A stretch of DNA of 64,000 nt, taken from positions 616,650-680,649 of the forward strand of contig RHPI01000193.1 in the NCBI GenBank assembly GCA_009103225.1, read 5' to 3'. This DNA is from Chlorokybus atmophyticus (taxonomy: Eukaryota > Streptophyta > Chlorokybophyceae > Chlorokybales > Chlorokybaceae). This document shows, one piece after another, positions 48,712-59,695 of the stretch (within the stretch, counting starts at the first letter, position 1; the number at the start of each line of letters is the position of its first letter). The notes beneath the pieces were generated by a model that was given only the letters and a program-made list of their open reading frames with translations, had not been told where the DNA came from and made no database searches. Position numbers and translations under genes: made by a program.

Positions 48712-51700
48712 ATGGCGGCGGAGGGCGGCGACGGGGTGGTCGAGGAGGTCGTCGTTGTGCAGGACGGGGAGGACACAGGAGCAGTGCTAGATGCCTCCAC
48801 CGCTGGCGCTTCTGTTGCTTCTGCAGCTGCAGGAGGAAAGGACATCAGCGCCGCCTGGTACAGAACCACGCTGTGCAGGTACCACGCCAAGGGCGCCTGC
48901 AAGCATGGTGACAGCTGCGTTTACGCGCATTCCGCCGCTGAGCTGCGGCCCAGGCCAGACGGCACCCTCAACTTGCCCACCGCACCCCGGCTGCCCCGCG
49001 AGGACAGGTCCAACGGCGGCGGACCAGCTGTCCTGGAAGCGCTGGCCAACCATGAAGGACCCATCCAGGTGAGCTCAGCTTAGCTTTACTGACCTCAGCT
49101 AATCTTACTGGCTTGCATGCATAGAAATCTGGTGTGCACAAACTGAAGTGGTTGAGCGCTGCGTGGGCAGCTAGCAGTGCTTTGGCAGAGAGCATTCCCA
49201 GTGGCTTTACCAGGTTGAGGTTGTTTTGAATGTTGGCAGCTAGCCGTTGCATTACGCATTACTGCTTACATTCAGCAACGACGTATATGCAGTACGTCTG
49301 GTTGAAGACCTGCCTTGTAAAGCTTGTACTGTACAGCTTGGCCACTGTGAACACTGGTAATGCGCTATCATACACGACGTGTCGTCATCCTTGTTGGCGT
49401 TCAAGACATTTGAGTTGAACACTTGCAATCAGCATACACGAAGCTGGTAGTTGCATGCTATGTTCATATGTAAGATCGTTGTTGCTTTTGCAGGTCTGTC
49501 TGCTGCACACTCCTCGACACTGGAAGAACGTGGAGCTAAGGAAGATGTTTGATAAACTGGTGAGTGTTGCTCAACGACACAGTTGTCTCAGCTGTGAGCA
49601 CAGCCAGTTCAGGCAGTGCCAGTATGGCAAATGAACCCCGCTTGGCTGCCATAACCTTACTCTGGTCGCTTGTGCTTGGCAGGGATTGACATATACGCAT
49701 GCAAAGAAGCAACGCGGCTGTGGGTACGGTTTTGTCACCTTTCCAGATGTTTCAGCCCTAGCAGCAGCGGTTCCGGTAAGTTCTACAATAAGCGCATTCA
49801 GCCAATGGGATGCAGCATCTCTGTGTGGGTGTGCGAGCGCGGGGGGGGGGTAATGCGCGCAGGCGCGCTATGTGGCTGCGTGCGCACACTATGTGCTCGT
49901 GCGTGCGTTCGTGTCTGTATGCGTGCCCGCATGGGTGCACGCGCCCGTGCACGTAGGTGTGCGTGTATGTGTGCAGTTGTCCGGCAGTGTTACCCACGTG
50001 TGCGTCTGCAGGTGATTGAGCAGCAGAAGGGGGTTGCACAGCGCTGCTTGAGTGTGGAGTTTGCGAAGCCCCGACAATGGGAGACACAAGAGCCACAACA
50101 TGAAGATGGCAATAATTCAGATGATAGCGAAAAGTCTGATGACGAGAAGCCAACAACAGATGATGCGGATAGACCAGTGAGTATTGCTGATTGCCGCATT
50201 GCACTTTCGTGGTGCAGGATTTTTCCACATTGGAAGGAGACATAAGACATGCCTTGTGCAGTGCAGTTCAGGGAGGGCCCCGACAGACATCCGGGACGTT
50301 GTCACGCCATTGTGGCAAGCTGCATACAACAAGCAGCTTGAGACAAAGTTGCTCATCGTGGCACAAGCGCTGAAGAAAATATCCAACCGAACACGCAAAC
50401 TCTATCCAAGGACAGCAGTGCTGCCCGATTGGGTTCAACAGTCATATCAGCGCGGTCGGTTAGCCTGCCCGCTGGTCGGCATCATCCCATCACCCGAAGT
50501 CAATGGTTACCGAAATAAAGTTGAAATGACTGCTGGCGTTGATGCCAATGGGCAGCGTACAGTTGGCTTCCAGTTAGGTGAGAAGCAGGCCCAATGCGGC
50601 TTCAATGCTGTTGTATTTGTGTTTGCGTTGGTGATTGCAAACGAGCATGACTGTTTAAACATTCGCTGTTCAAACATCGAGTCATGCTCTTGTGCACTAA
50701 CATCCAGTCAGGGTGGTTGTCTGACTGCATCCGTAACACAGGTATGTACAAGGATGGCATCACGGCAATAGCCGAGGCGACAGAGTGTCCCAACGTGTCT
50801 GTTATTGCAAAGCAGTTTGGCGCTGTCTTTCGAGACTTCATTCGCTCGTCAAAGCTGGAGGTTTGGGATAAGAAGACAAATGTGGGTGTCTGGCGCATGC
50901 TCACTGTCCGGGAAGGCAGGCACAAGCAGACACAGCAAATGCAGGTTTGTGAAAATATCGAGGTGATTGTCACTTTCTACAGTATGTCAGTTGATAAGTC
51001 TTGACAAGTTGTGTGGCAGAAACAAGTGGAGCAGCAGGCATTAGACTTGGATGCCCTTAGCAACCCCATGGAGGAGTTGGACAACACTGTCTCAAATGTG
51101 GCGTCAATTCTGCTCGTAGTGCAGTTGTGTCCAGACGGCATTGACCCCAATGTGCTGCAAGCTGAGTGCGACAGCCTGGTTGATGCTTTGGTCCAGCATG
51201 CAAAGTCTTCTGCCCCGCCATTGCCGCTGTCGTCACTCAACTTCCAATATTACGGCGGGATGTCCAACTCTGCGCCCGAGGGAACAGACCTTCAAGTAGC
51301 CAAGGCAGAGGGCGTGACGTTCTCTGCGCACTTGCTGGAGCACATGTGCAACTTGCAGTTCAGGGTGTCACCTACAGCATTTTTCCAGGTCAGGCTTCTG
51401 ATGTGCGCACGGCATACGCACACATGGATTCACGCATGCACACATGTGCATGCGTATGCGTCGGTGCATGCGCAGGCAAGCAAATACGCATGTGTTGTTG
51501 CACGCTTTACACAGGCACACGTGCACACACACTTGCGCAAACGCGTGCGTACATTCACATTAAGAGCACAGCCTCTTCTGAAGTGCACCAGATGAAAATT
51601 TACCCAGCGGCGTTGTGCATGCGTTGAGTTGTGACTGTTGCTTGCAGGTCAACACGCTCGCAGCTGAACGGCTGTACCGCCTTGTCGGTGAGTGGGCCGG

Positions 51701-52440
51701 TTGCAGCCGTGATTCCCTTGTTCTGGACATCTGCTGCGGGACGGGCACTATCGGCTTAACACTCGCGCGTTTGGTTGGCAAAGTCATTGGCATCGAGTTG
51801 AATCCATCCGCAGTAGAGGACGCCAAAGAGAATGCCAGGCTTAATGACATAGCCAACTGTGAGTTCATCTGTGGCAGAGCTGAGGAAGTCATAGAGAAGG
51901 TGTTGTATGAGCACGCTGCGTTGGTCGATGATGAAAGGCCTGCCCAAGAACAACAAGCACAAGAGCCCGCATCCACGAGCAACGGAGAGCATGCAAGCGC
52001 TTCCAATGGCGCCACTGAACAAGCAGAGGCAACGAGCACAAGCAGCAGCAGAAAGTACACCAACATTATTGCAATTGTGGACCCGCCCCGCACCGGCCTG
52101 CATCACAGCGTGTTGCGAAGTCTCCGTGCGCATCGGAAACTTCAACGCCTGATGTAAGTTGGTTTGCGGTATCATACGCAATTGGATGTTGTATTCAGCT
52201 GTGAGCAGTTGTCTCACTTTCTCATACTACAGATATGTGTCCTGCAATCCCGACACATTCGCGTTGAATGCGGTTGATCTCTGCGGTCCCTCTCAAGACC
52301 ATCTAGACAGGGGTGGCGCAGCTGGTAGGAAACGCCAGAAGCTGCATCGCATGAAACCGTTTGTGCCGGTCAAGTCTGTGGCAGTGGACTTGTTCCCGCA
52401 CACGCAGCACTGCGAGATGGTAACTCTCTTTGAGAGGTGA
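48712..52440 (+). CDS. TRMT2A: TRMT2A-like tRNA (uracil-5-)-methyltransferase with CCCH finger and RRM
   Basis: Nine exons join in phase: 48712-49068, 49494-49559, 49683-49775, 50012-50176, 50262-50577, 50742-50944, 51020-51388, 51648-52153 and 52233-52440 (TGA), giving 760 residues. The domain order is: CCCH zinc finger (CRYHAKGACKHGDSCVYAH), an RRM-like fold (WKNVELRKMFDKL, GCGYGFVTFPDV), an acidic linker, and a TRM2/RumA-type methyltransferase. The last shows FRVSPTAFFQVNT, LDICCGTGTIGL, IVDPPRTG, VSCNP with the catalytic Cys, and LFPHTQHCEMV. The family makes m5U54 in the T-loop of tRNA. About 45 residues rich in Gln, Glu and Ser are inserted before the DPPRTG motif. The acceptor at 50261 was chosen because it keeps the frame. 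A start at 48607 is possible. Confidence 0.93.
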
Positions 52441-53165
52441 TACCAGCAATGGCAGTGCCGCCAAGTGGTCCTGTAGGTGGTAAAGCGCAGTAATCATTCA
52501 TTTACATGCCATTCTGCGCGCTTGTTGCAGTGCGGCATGCGGGTCTGCATGTTCCCTGAATCTATCACTCTGAATGCGCATGATGAGGTTGGTGGCTGTG
52601 TGCCACCAGTTCCTCAACAATGCAGTATTTTACACTTGCATTGTTTGCGACTTTCCGTGGTTGCAGATGAGCTCGCCCAGCGTTGCACACAGGTGTGTGC
52701 AGAACTTGAGCATTGCAATCTTTGTACTTATTCAATTAGCTGTGTGTGCTTGATTGTCTGCCGTGCAGGTTCTTTGCCTGGTGTGTATCTCTGAGTGGTA
52801 CAGCTGGCACTTGTGCATTAACCGGCCCATAAACTTGTGTTATAAGTTGAGAATCCACCAGACTTAGCCACCAAGCCAGCAAGCCAGCAAGCAGTCACAT
52901 AAGTAAGTAGATAATGCTGCAAGCAAAACACTGCCTTGCACAATGTGCAATGCACACCACTGCATATATTCTACACAACAGTTGCAAATGCTTGGCATTC
53001 AACACGCGAGAGTGCCATACAAGTTTGATCACGAGTTCAAGTTTTTGGACAGGTACCAACAACATCACCTTCAAGCTGTTGCCAGCGAGCGCGCAGTCAA
53101 TCCCCTCCCGGTTCTCTTACACATGCGCACCCACACCAGAGACGTATAGCAGCGGCTGGGACTTG
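52441..53165. other. spacer between convergent genes, no gene seen
   Basis: Only short open frames without splice support. It separates the TGA of TRMT2A from the TAG of the minus-strand WD40 gene. Confidence 0.5.
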
Positions 53166-54165
53166 CTAGTGGCTGATGAAGTGAAGCGCCTCATTGGTCC
53201 CAACCCACAACCCAAACTCTGCACCGCACGCCTTGCTCGGCACATCTGCACAGTATTCGACTTTTGCAGCGCTGTCTTACATGCATACGATACATACAGA
53301 ACTGCAACGACACCTATATCAACGCACCATGCGTAAAGGCGATGGCTGTTCCAGGCCCGCTAAGTGGATCGACAGAGTGCAGAAGCTTTCCCGAGGACAC
53401 GTCCCACACACGCACTTGGCTATCTTCACCCCCTGCAGCGTCCCACACAACATTATCCAACATCCAACCAGCAAGACAGATGAACTACTTTGTGTGTGCT
53501 CTCACCACTCACCTGCAGCAATGAAGTGGCCCTTGGCATCAACTGCTAGGGGCAACATCATGTGGGTGTTGCGGTGCCCGGGATACTCTAACACTACACG
53601 CATCATGCGCCGGTCCCAAAGCCTCATCTGGGACATTGCGTGTTACTCCCTAGATAGTAAGCACTGAACATATGTCGTTGACTATTATTGCAAACGCCAT
53701 GACTCTATGCACACACACGCACGTACAGTGCCGTCCATGGATGATGCCACCAGGTACGTGTCATCACCAGGCAGAGCCTTCAACCTGAGCACATAACGGA
53801 ACAGTGTGAGGCCAATGTTGACAACTGTGCTCCTCAACAACACAGGAGAGCAAGAACAGGCAGGCATGTGCATGTAAGCGCTGATCAAAATTGCCATCAG
53901 GAAAAGGTGGACACTTACGCCGTAACAGCACCTGGCATGCGGGCTTTTGGACCACGACCACCCCGTGAGCGCCTGTCAATGGTCCAGATGGCTCCATTCC
54001 TCAGACCTGCTAAGATCACATTGCCCTGCACCCACTTTTGTAATCGACTATGATGCTTCACATACGCGCACTTGCATGCGCACACGCACACACACACACA
54101 GACACACGCGAGCACGCGCACACACACCCGCAGGTGCACGCAAGCACAATCCACACGCGCACACC

Positions 54166-54201
<36 letters not shown>

Positions 54202-55580
54202 GTCCTACCGCAGAGCTCAGCGCAACCGCCAACGCATCCGACGGGCACCGCGCCACCTGTTTCCCCCTCTCCTCTCCTCCCCCGACTGCCGCCGTCCACA
54301 CGCCCCGCGACACTCCGACAGCCGCGTGTCCCGTGTCTGGTAGCACATCCGCGGCGAATACGGTGCCGCCGAACTCGAGACGCTGTTGCATATGCATGCC
54401 TAAGGGAGACAATGGATACGTGTGCATGGCACCCATTTCACCGCAGCCGCCCATCGTGAAGACGCTGCAAGAGACTCAGTGTTGTATAACCAACATTGGC
54501 AAGGTGTGGGCTGGACATAGTCACAAGCGTTTGAGAGCATGAAATAACACATTCCATAGCAGATAACACTTGTACGTGCCATTGCATGTGCCTGTGCGTC
54601 TGCGCGAGCGCGCACGTGCATGTCGGTGCACATGTGGGTGTGGGTGTGGGTGTGGGTGCATGTGCATACATGCATACAGTTGCAAGTTTTTGTACGCATC
54701 CGCACCATAAGATGTTGCTTCCTTCCTCTTGCGATGATGATCTCGTGACGTACTGAAGTGACGCAATCGGAGCTGTGAACTTTGGAAGCAGCGGCTTCAA
54801 GCAGGCTTCTCCTCCTTGCTCCCACAACCCTCTGCACACAACGAGTTAAAGCCCTCCCTTCCCATGAAACAAGCTCACTAATACCACACCCACACCAACC
54901 AAATACATGTCACTTACAGGACTGTGCCACTCTTGCCTCCAGTAACGAGGCAAAGCTCTTCAACCTTCCCCTCTGCATGCACGTGTTGCACGTGCGTTGG
55001 CACGGGTAACAAAGCGGCGTCGGCCGAGCCGGGGCACGGCTGCTCTGATTGTGGACGCCAGCGCTGGACCAGTGATTGGCGCAGGGACGCGGAGGGGCGA
55101 GCGGAGAGCTCTGACTGGCGTAAGACGGTGAGGAGGCCTGCGGGATATGTTGGAGTGGGTGGGTGGGGGCGGGGGGGTGTGCATGTGCATGTGCGTGTGG
55201 GTGTACACGTGCTTGAAGGATTGCGTCTCTGCGTGTGCGTGCCCGTACAATGTGGTGAGTGCATTCGTGCGTGCGTGCATGTGTGTCCGCGCATATGCGA
55301 GAGCGCTGGCACGCATATGGCTGTGCATGTGTACAGCAAATGTGCGTGTGCGCACATGTGGGCGTGCGTTCAGGTGGGTGCACTCCCAGTTTCTGTGAAT
55401 CTATCACCCTTTCACGTGCAATAACAACTGCTGCAAGACTTGTGTTGAACACACCTGTTCGCCTTACGGATGGTTGCTGTGCGGACTGACTGGTTTTTGC
55501 TTCATCTTTGTTTACAGGAGGACGCACAGAGAGCGGGAAATAGCGGTTGCGCTTTTCATCATACCAGAAGCCCGGCAACT
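53166..55580 (-). CDS. DCAF4-like WD40 protein (CUL4-DDB1 substrate receptor), 5' exon unresolved
   Basis: Minus-strand exons in phase: 55455-55580, 54918-55137, 54706-54831, 54209-54464, 53919-54025, 53727-53784, 53513-53627, 53328-53432 and 53166-53218 (TAG). The first visible exon encodes ELPGFWYDEKRNRYFPL, the N-terminal signature of DCAF4/WDR21. Later pieces are WD40 blades: NVILAGLRNGAIWTIDRRS, YLVASSMDGT with MRLWDRRMMRVV, EDSQVRVWDVSSGKLLHS and LWVGTNEALHFISH. Family knowledge: DCAF4 proteins dock substrates to CUL4-DDB1 ubiquitin ligases. The first exon starts in phase 1, so at least one short coding exon lies further upstream (above 55580), not identified. Introns are dense in CA/CG repeats. 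Confidence 0.85.
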
Positions 55581-56358
55581 CTGTTCAACAGATAAGCGTA
55601 TTCATGCAAGAACATTAATCAATCTGAAGACATTAAGGTGGAGTCCACTAAAAATAGCTGAGTGACTCATCACACACCTCTAGGGCGATTGGGGTGGCTC
55701 ATAAGTTGTAAGAGATTATTGCTACGCCACGCCCATTAGCGCTGCAAGCTTGAGAAACTTGCTCCTGCGAAAAAGAGCAGCAACAGAAACTGCGTTCGAA
55801 AGCTCAGAGCACACGAGCCCAACAGCTTAACTCGCAAGCAGAAGACTAGAAGATTATCATTCATCCCAGTCGAGCGACAGTTGAGCCCATTAAATGTTGC
55901 TGAAACCTGCTCCTGAAACCCGATACGTCTTTTTGTAGCATATTCAAGTTACACACTCGAAGGTTTCGTGCGCGTGCTCTTATGTGGGTGTGCGTGCGAT
56001 TTTTTCACAGATGTGCCATGCAGTGCTCTGCTTGGCAGTGCAGCCAAGCACCAACTACTAGTACTACCAAATGCCTTCACCAGACATGCAAAACGGCCAC
56101 ACCAACACGTGTCACTCCCAATCTCAACGCGTTTCTTTTTGCACTTTATTCGTCTCAACTCAGCACACATTAACCATAGCGCACCGACCAACAATAGCAC
56201 GCAGCGGCTCTGCCTTGTCTTTTAACATCGGCAAGAACAGTACTGTTGCCAGCCTGCCTCTTGAAGCTGACAAACGCCCATGGGCTTGCCTCCTCCTCCC
56301 AACGCTGAGGCCTCCACCTTCTTCACCACCACCACAAACAACAATACCAACACAACAA

Positions 56359-56392
<34 letters not shown>

Positions 56393-57534
56393 GACAGTAA
56401 GGCCGCCTTCAAAGCCCTAGCACCAGCGCTGAATGCACAAGCAGCAGCTGGGCTTCAGGCAGCTAAGCAAGCAGCTAAGCATGTAGGCGGCGGCGGCGAC
56501 GGCTGCGATGGCGGAGGCGGAGGCGGAGGCGGAGATGGAGACAGGGGCCAAGAATTTGCTGTGATCAAGCTTGCAGTATGCTTCAAACACCGCCGCTGGC
56601 CAGTGCTGAGAGCATTACCACAAATTTGCTGCAGGTGAATGCATGCTCAGTCTGTAGCCTGCCTGCTTGGCGTACTTGCCGTTGCGCTTGGTCAATAAAG
56701 CTCTGTGTTGTGTAGTAACAGTGTGATGTGTGAGTTGTCCCATTTTGGGTTCCCATCGCTGCATATTGCGAGGCTGCGCATATGGTAGCAAATGCATGCA
56801 TGCGGTTATGCGTGATCATCACGCATGCGTGCAGGTGCAAAGCGCAGGCACTATCAGTATGCATGCATAGCTGCGGTCATACCTGCACGCCAGCATGATA
56901 GCTTGCTTGCGTGCACATTGTCTCTACGCAGACATGCTGTATAGCAGCATGCATGCCAACAGCATGCGTACTGCCCTGCATGCTGATGGAGTGCATGTTT
57001 ATGCCAAGTTCAGCATCCAACGATACTGGCATACTGCCATGCATGCGTGCGTGGTTGCATCTGGTGCCCACATGTTAAGTCCGAGCTTGAAAGGCACAAC
57101 ACTCTCTGCTACTGCGTTCTTACTTCAAACTGCCTGTATGCTGCATAATGCATGTATGTATATGTGTGTATATGTGCGCACACGCGTGCGCGTGTGCGCA
57201 CATATACACACACGGTGGTAGCTGTCCTTGTGTGTTGCAAATGCGTAATAGTCGGTGCGTCCTCCTTTTCTGGTAGCATGAACTAGTTGAATTAGTAGTA
57301 TGTAGTTGGATCCTTGAGTATGCTCACAAGCATCCTTTGCAATAGTCAGTCTTTTCCCACAGCAGCAGCAGCAGCAGCAGTTCTACAATACTGGAAAGAT
57401 ACACAAACTCACCGACAACAGCAGCACGAGGGTTGAGTACAAGCAACCACATTGAGAGGCCCCTCTCTAATACCAACACGACACGACTGAAGCTGTTGCT
57501 GCACTACATTCAGGTTGTGGCTTACCGGAAGGGC
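55581..57534. other. spacer with CAG and GGC repeats and a Z-DNA-prone palindrome
   Basis: It probably contains the missing first exon of the DCAF4-like gene. It has (CAACAG)n at 56338-56396, GGC/GGA repeats at 56486-56546, CAG repeats at 57361-57381 and CATGC-rich DNA. A plus-strand frame of about 115 codons across 56300-56640 is low complexity and not convincing. Confidence 0.4.
57163..57212. repeat. perfect 24-bp palindrome of alternating purine-pyrimidine
   Basis: The left arm 57163-57186 and right arm 57189-57212 are exact reverse complements with a 2-base spacer. Every step alternates purine and pyrimidine, so the stretch could form either a cruciform or Z-DNA. Confidence 0.9.
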
Positions 57535-58626
57535 TTATGGCACAGCCAGAGTAAAGACATTGAAGAACAGGTCCACAGGGGCTTTCAGTGGGTCGTGATG
57601 TGAGAAAGCAACCCACACCTCACCTGCAGTTTCATCAGTTTGATGCGTGTCACTGTATGTGTATGGCTTCGTGGAAATTACCACTACCACTCAGTTCACA
57701 CTCAGAATATACTTGCCTTCGTCGTGCAGGCAATCTGCGAGAGGGTCTGTAGCAGCGCGTTGTGTGTGTCGCATCACTGAACAATATGTCTGCAAGTATG
57801 AGACCACATCAACCTTGCTTGAACACTCGCATCAGCAAATGGAAGAAGAAAGAAAGAAAGAAAGAAATAACTCGGCGCTCAGACCACACCGCACACACAT
57901 GCCACAATCCTTGCACTCTATTTATTATACACACGCGATGCGCGTTGCCATGTGAGCAGGCACATATGGCCCGCGTGCGCGCACGTGTGTTTACATACCA
58001 CACACCCTTACCATGACTTGTGTCGATAGAGCCCAATGCGGGGTGACAGCCTCGCCATTGCTTGCGAGGTTGTCTACATTACCGTTTCGCGTTGTATGTA
58101 CAAGCTCCGTGTCCTTGTCTGTGGCATACTCGGTTGCCACGACAACCGAAGCGCCGTTCTGTTTCATTGTCACAGTGTAAGCGAAGTGTGTCAAGTATGC
58201 CTTGCTTGTGTTAGAATGTGACACAACATACCGTGGCGCCTGTATGACGGAAGATAGGCCTGCGCGCACACCCAACTCCAGCACCCTCTTGCCTAAGATT
58301 AACGAACAAGCAAAGCCAACTGAACAGACCACTGACTAGTCAGTGGTCGTTTTGTTGTACCGTGCATGAGTGCATGAGTACTGTGCATGCTTGTTGGCTG
58401 ACACGCACCATTGCTTGACAATTGTCCGCTGTCAACTCCGTCCGCAAGCACCCGCGCCGCATTCCAAACCTGCTCACAACGGACACAACAACAACATGCG
58501 TGCTTCGTAACCCCAGAGGGAGCGTTTGTGGGTGAGGTCAAGACGCACGCAAGGCGGGTTTGCACCCTCACAAGGCGGGCGATTGTAAACCGTTACGCCG
58601 CCACCCGCTTTCTCCTTGAAAAACAT
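57535..58626 (-). CDS. EFM7/NNT1-like protein methyltransferase, partial model
   Basis: Minus-strand pieces: 58504-58626 (MFFKEKAGGGVTVYNR up to SLWGYE), 58409-58469 (VWNAARVLADGVDSGQL), about 58012-58292 (GKRVLELGVRAGLSS, then NGASVVVATEY), 57717-57776 (TDPLADCLHDEG) and about 57535-57622 (GEVWVAFSHHDP). The W-NA, LELG and VAFSHH motifs are those of the seven-beta-strand EFM7/NNT1 group, which methylate eEF1A in yeast. The intron 57623-57716 begins GCAAGT and keeps phase, a GC-AG intron. The first gap (58470-58503) is only 34 bases, too short for a normal intron, and one more exon before 57776 is missing. Either the model or the gene is imperfect. The TAA at 57535 comes early for the family, so a further exon may follow. 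Confidence 0.65.
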
Positions 58627-59695
58627 GTCGGGACATGCATGTGACCATGCACTTACAAAGGCCGACACAGAAAGCGCGCACATGCACATGAACACGCACA
58701 TGCAATGCACGTGCATGATTGTAGATGTGTTTGGAGAGCTGGGGAGCTTTGGGGGGTAAAGCAAAGCAAAGCAATTGAATTTGAGCAGAATTAGCATGTG
58801 TGCCTTCTGGGTCGTGTGACAATGGGAGAGGGAGTGGTATAGTTTGAAAGCAGCAGCGGAAGGATCCATGCACTGAATATGATGTAAATATGATAGCACC
58901 CCAAGGCAGATACATCCATTGTTTGATACTAGAAATAGCCTATTGTATTTACACAACATACTATGGCTATCATCAACTGAAGCTAGCTGCACAACCATGC
59001 TTGTGCCGCCAACAACTGGCTTCTTCTTATTTACGGACGTGATCAACTTCTTGACGAGGAGGCCAGCGGATTTCATGAACGCTGGCAAATGGGCGTGATC
59101 ACCTCTAAAAGAGGCGGCCGAGCGGACTCCAGAAACGCTTGCACATTCCATTAGAGCACAACGTCTTCCCGACCGGCCACTGGAGGTAGGCACTACCTGT
59201 AGTACGGTACTACATCCAATAGCCGGTGCGGTCAATTTCTTGATACTACTTAGCTGATCAAGAAGGCGTGAGGTGGCACCGACGCTGGCAACTCTGGCCA
59301 CCATAATGCGAAATAGGCCGCGACGACAATGTCGGCGGCTTCGTGGAGTTGCCACCACACGTTATCACCAACTTTGCGGTTAAGACAAAAGGTATGACGT
59401 ATTGGAGAATTTCTTTCAAGGAATGCCCTTGAAACGGTGACACACCACTTGTGATCAACGGGAGGGGTGGTTGCTGGCGCTGCAGGGAATGGGCTGAAGA
59501 CTGCACAAAGCCGGTCAGCGCTTGGAAGAGCTGCTGCCACAGGTGCCATATAGCTACCTACCTCACGCTAAGATCAACCACGTCAAGGTGTGGACAACGC
59601 TCAGTGGCAAGAGTCCGCCAAGGTCAATCGCCAACCAGCATACTGCTCATTCTCGTTCAGCGCCTGCCTACATTGGATTTAAATCAGCTTGAATA
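58627..59695. other. possible unrecognised minus-strand coding sequence
   Basis: Two overlapping minus-strand frames (about 58930-59358 and 59250-59549) have codon-like composition. Examples are SIKKLTAPAIGC, NKKKPVVGGTSMVVQLASVDD, GDNVWWQLHEAADIVVAAYF and ALWWPELP. I see no family match and no certain splice sites. It could be a decayed mobile-element gene. Confidence 0.3.

Noticed and set aside
54055-54200. CA/CG repeats as a CRISPR-like or satellite array
   Set aside because: The units are simple dinucleotides without spacers and lie in an intron of the DCAF4-like gene.
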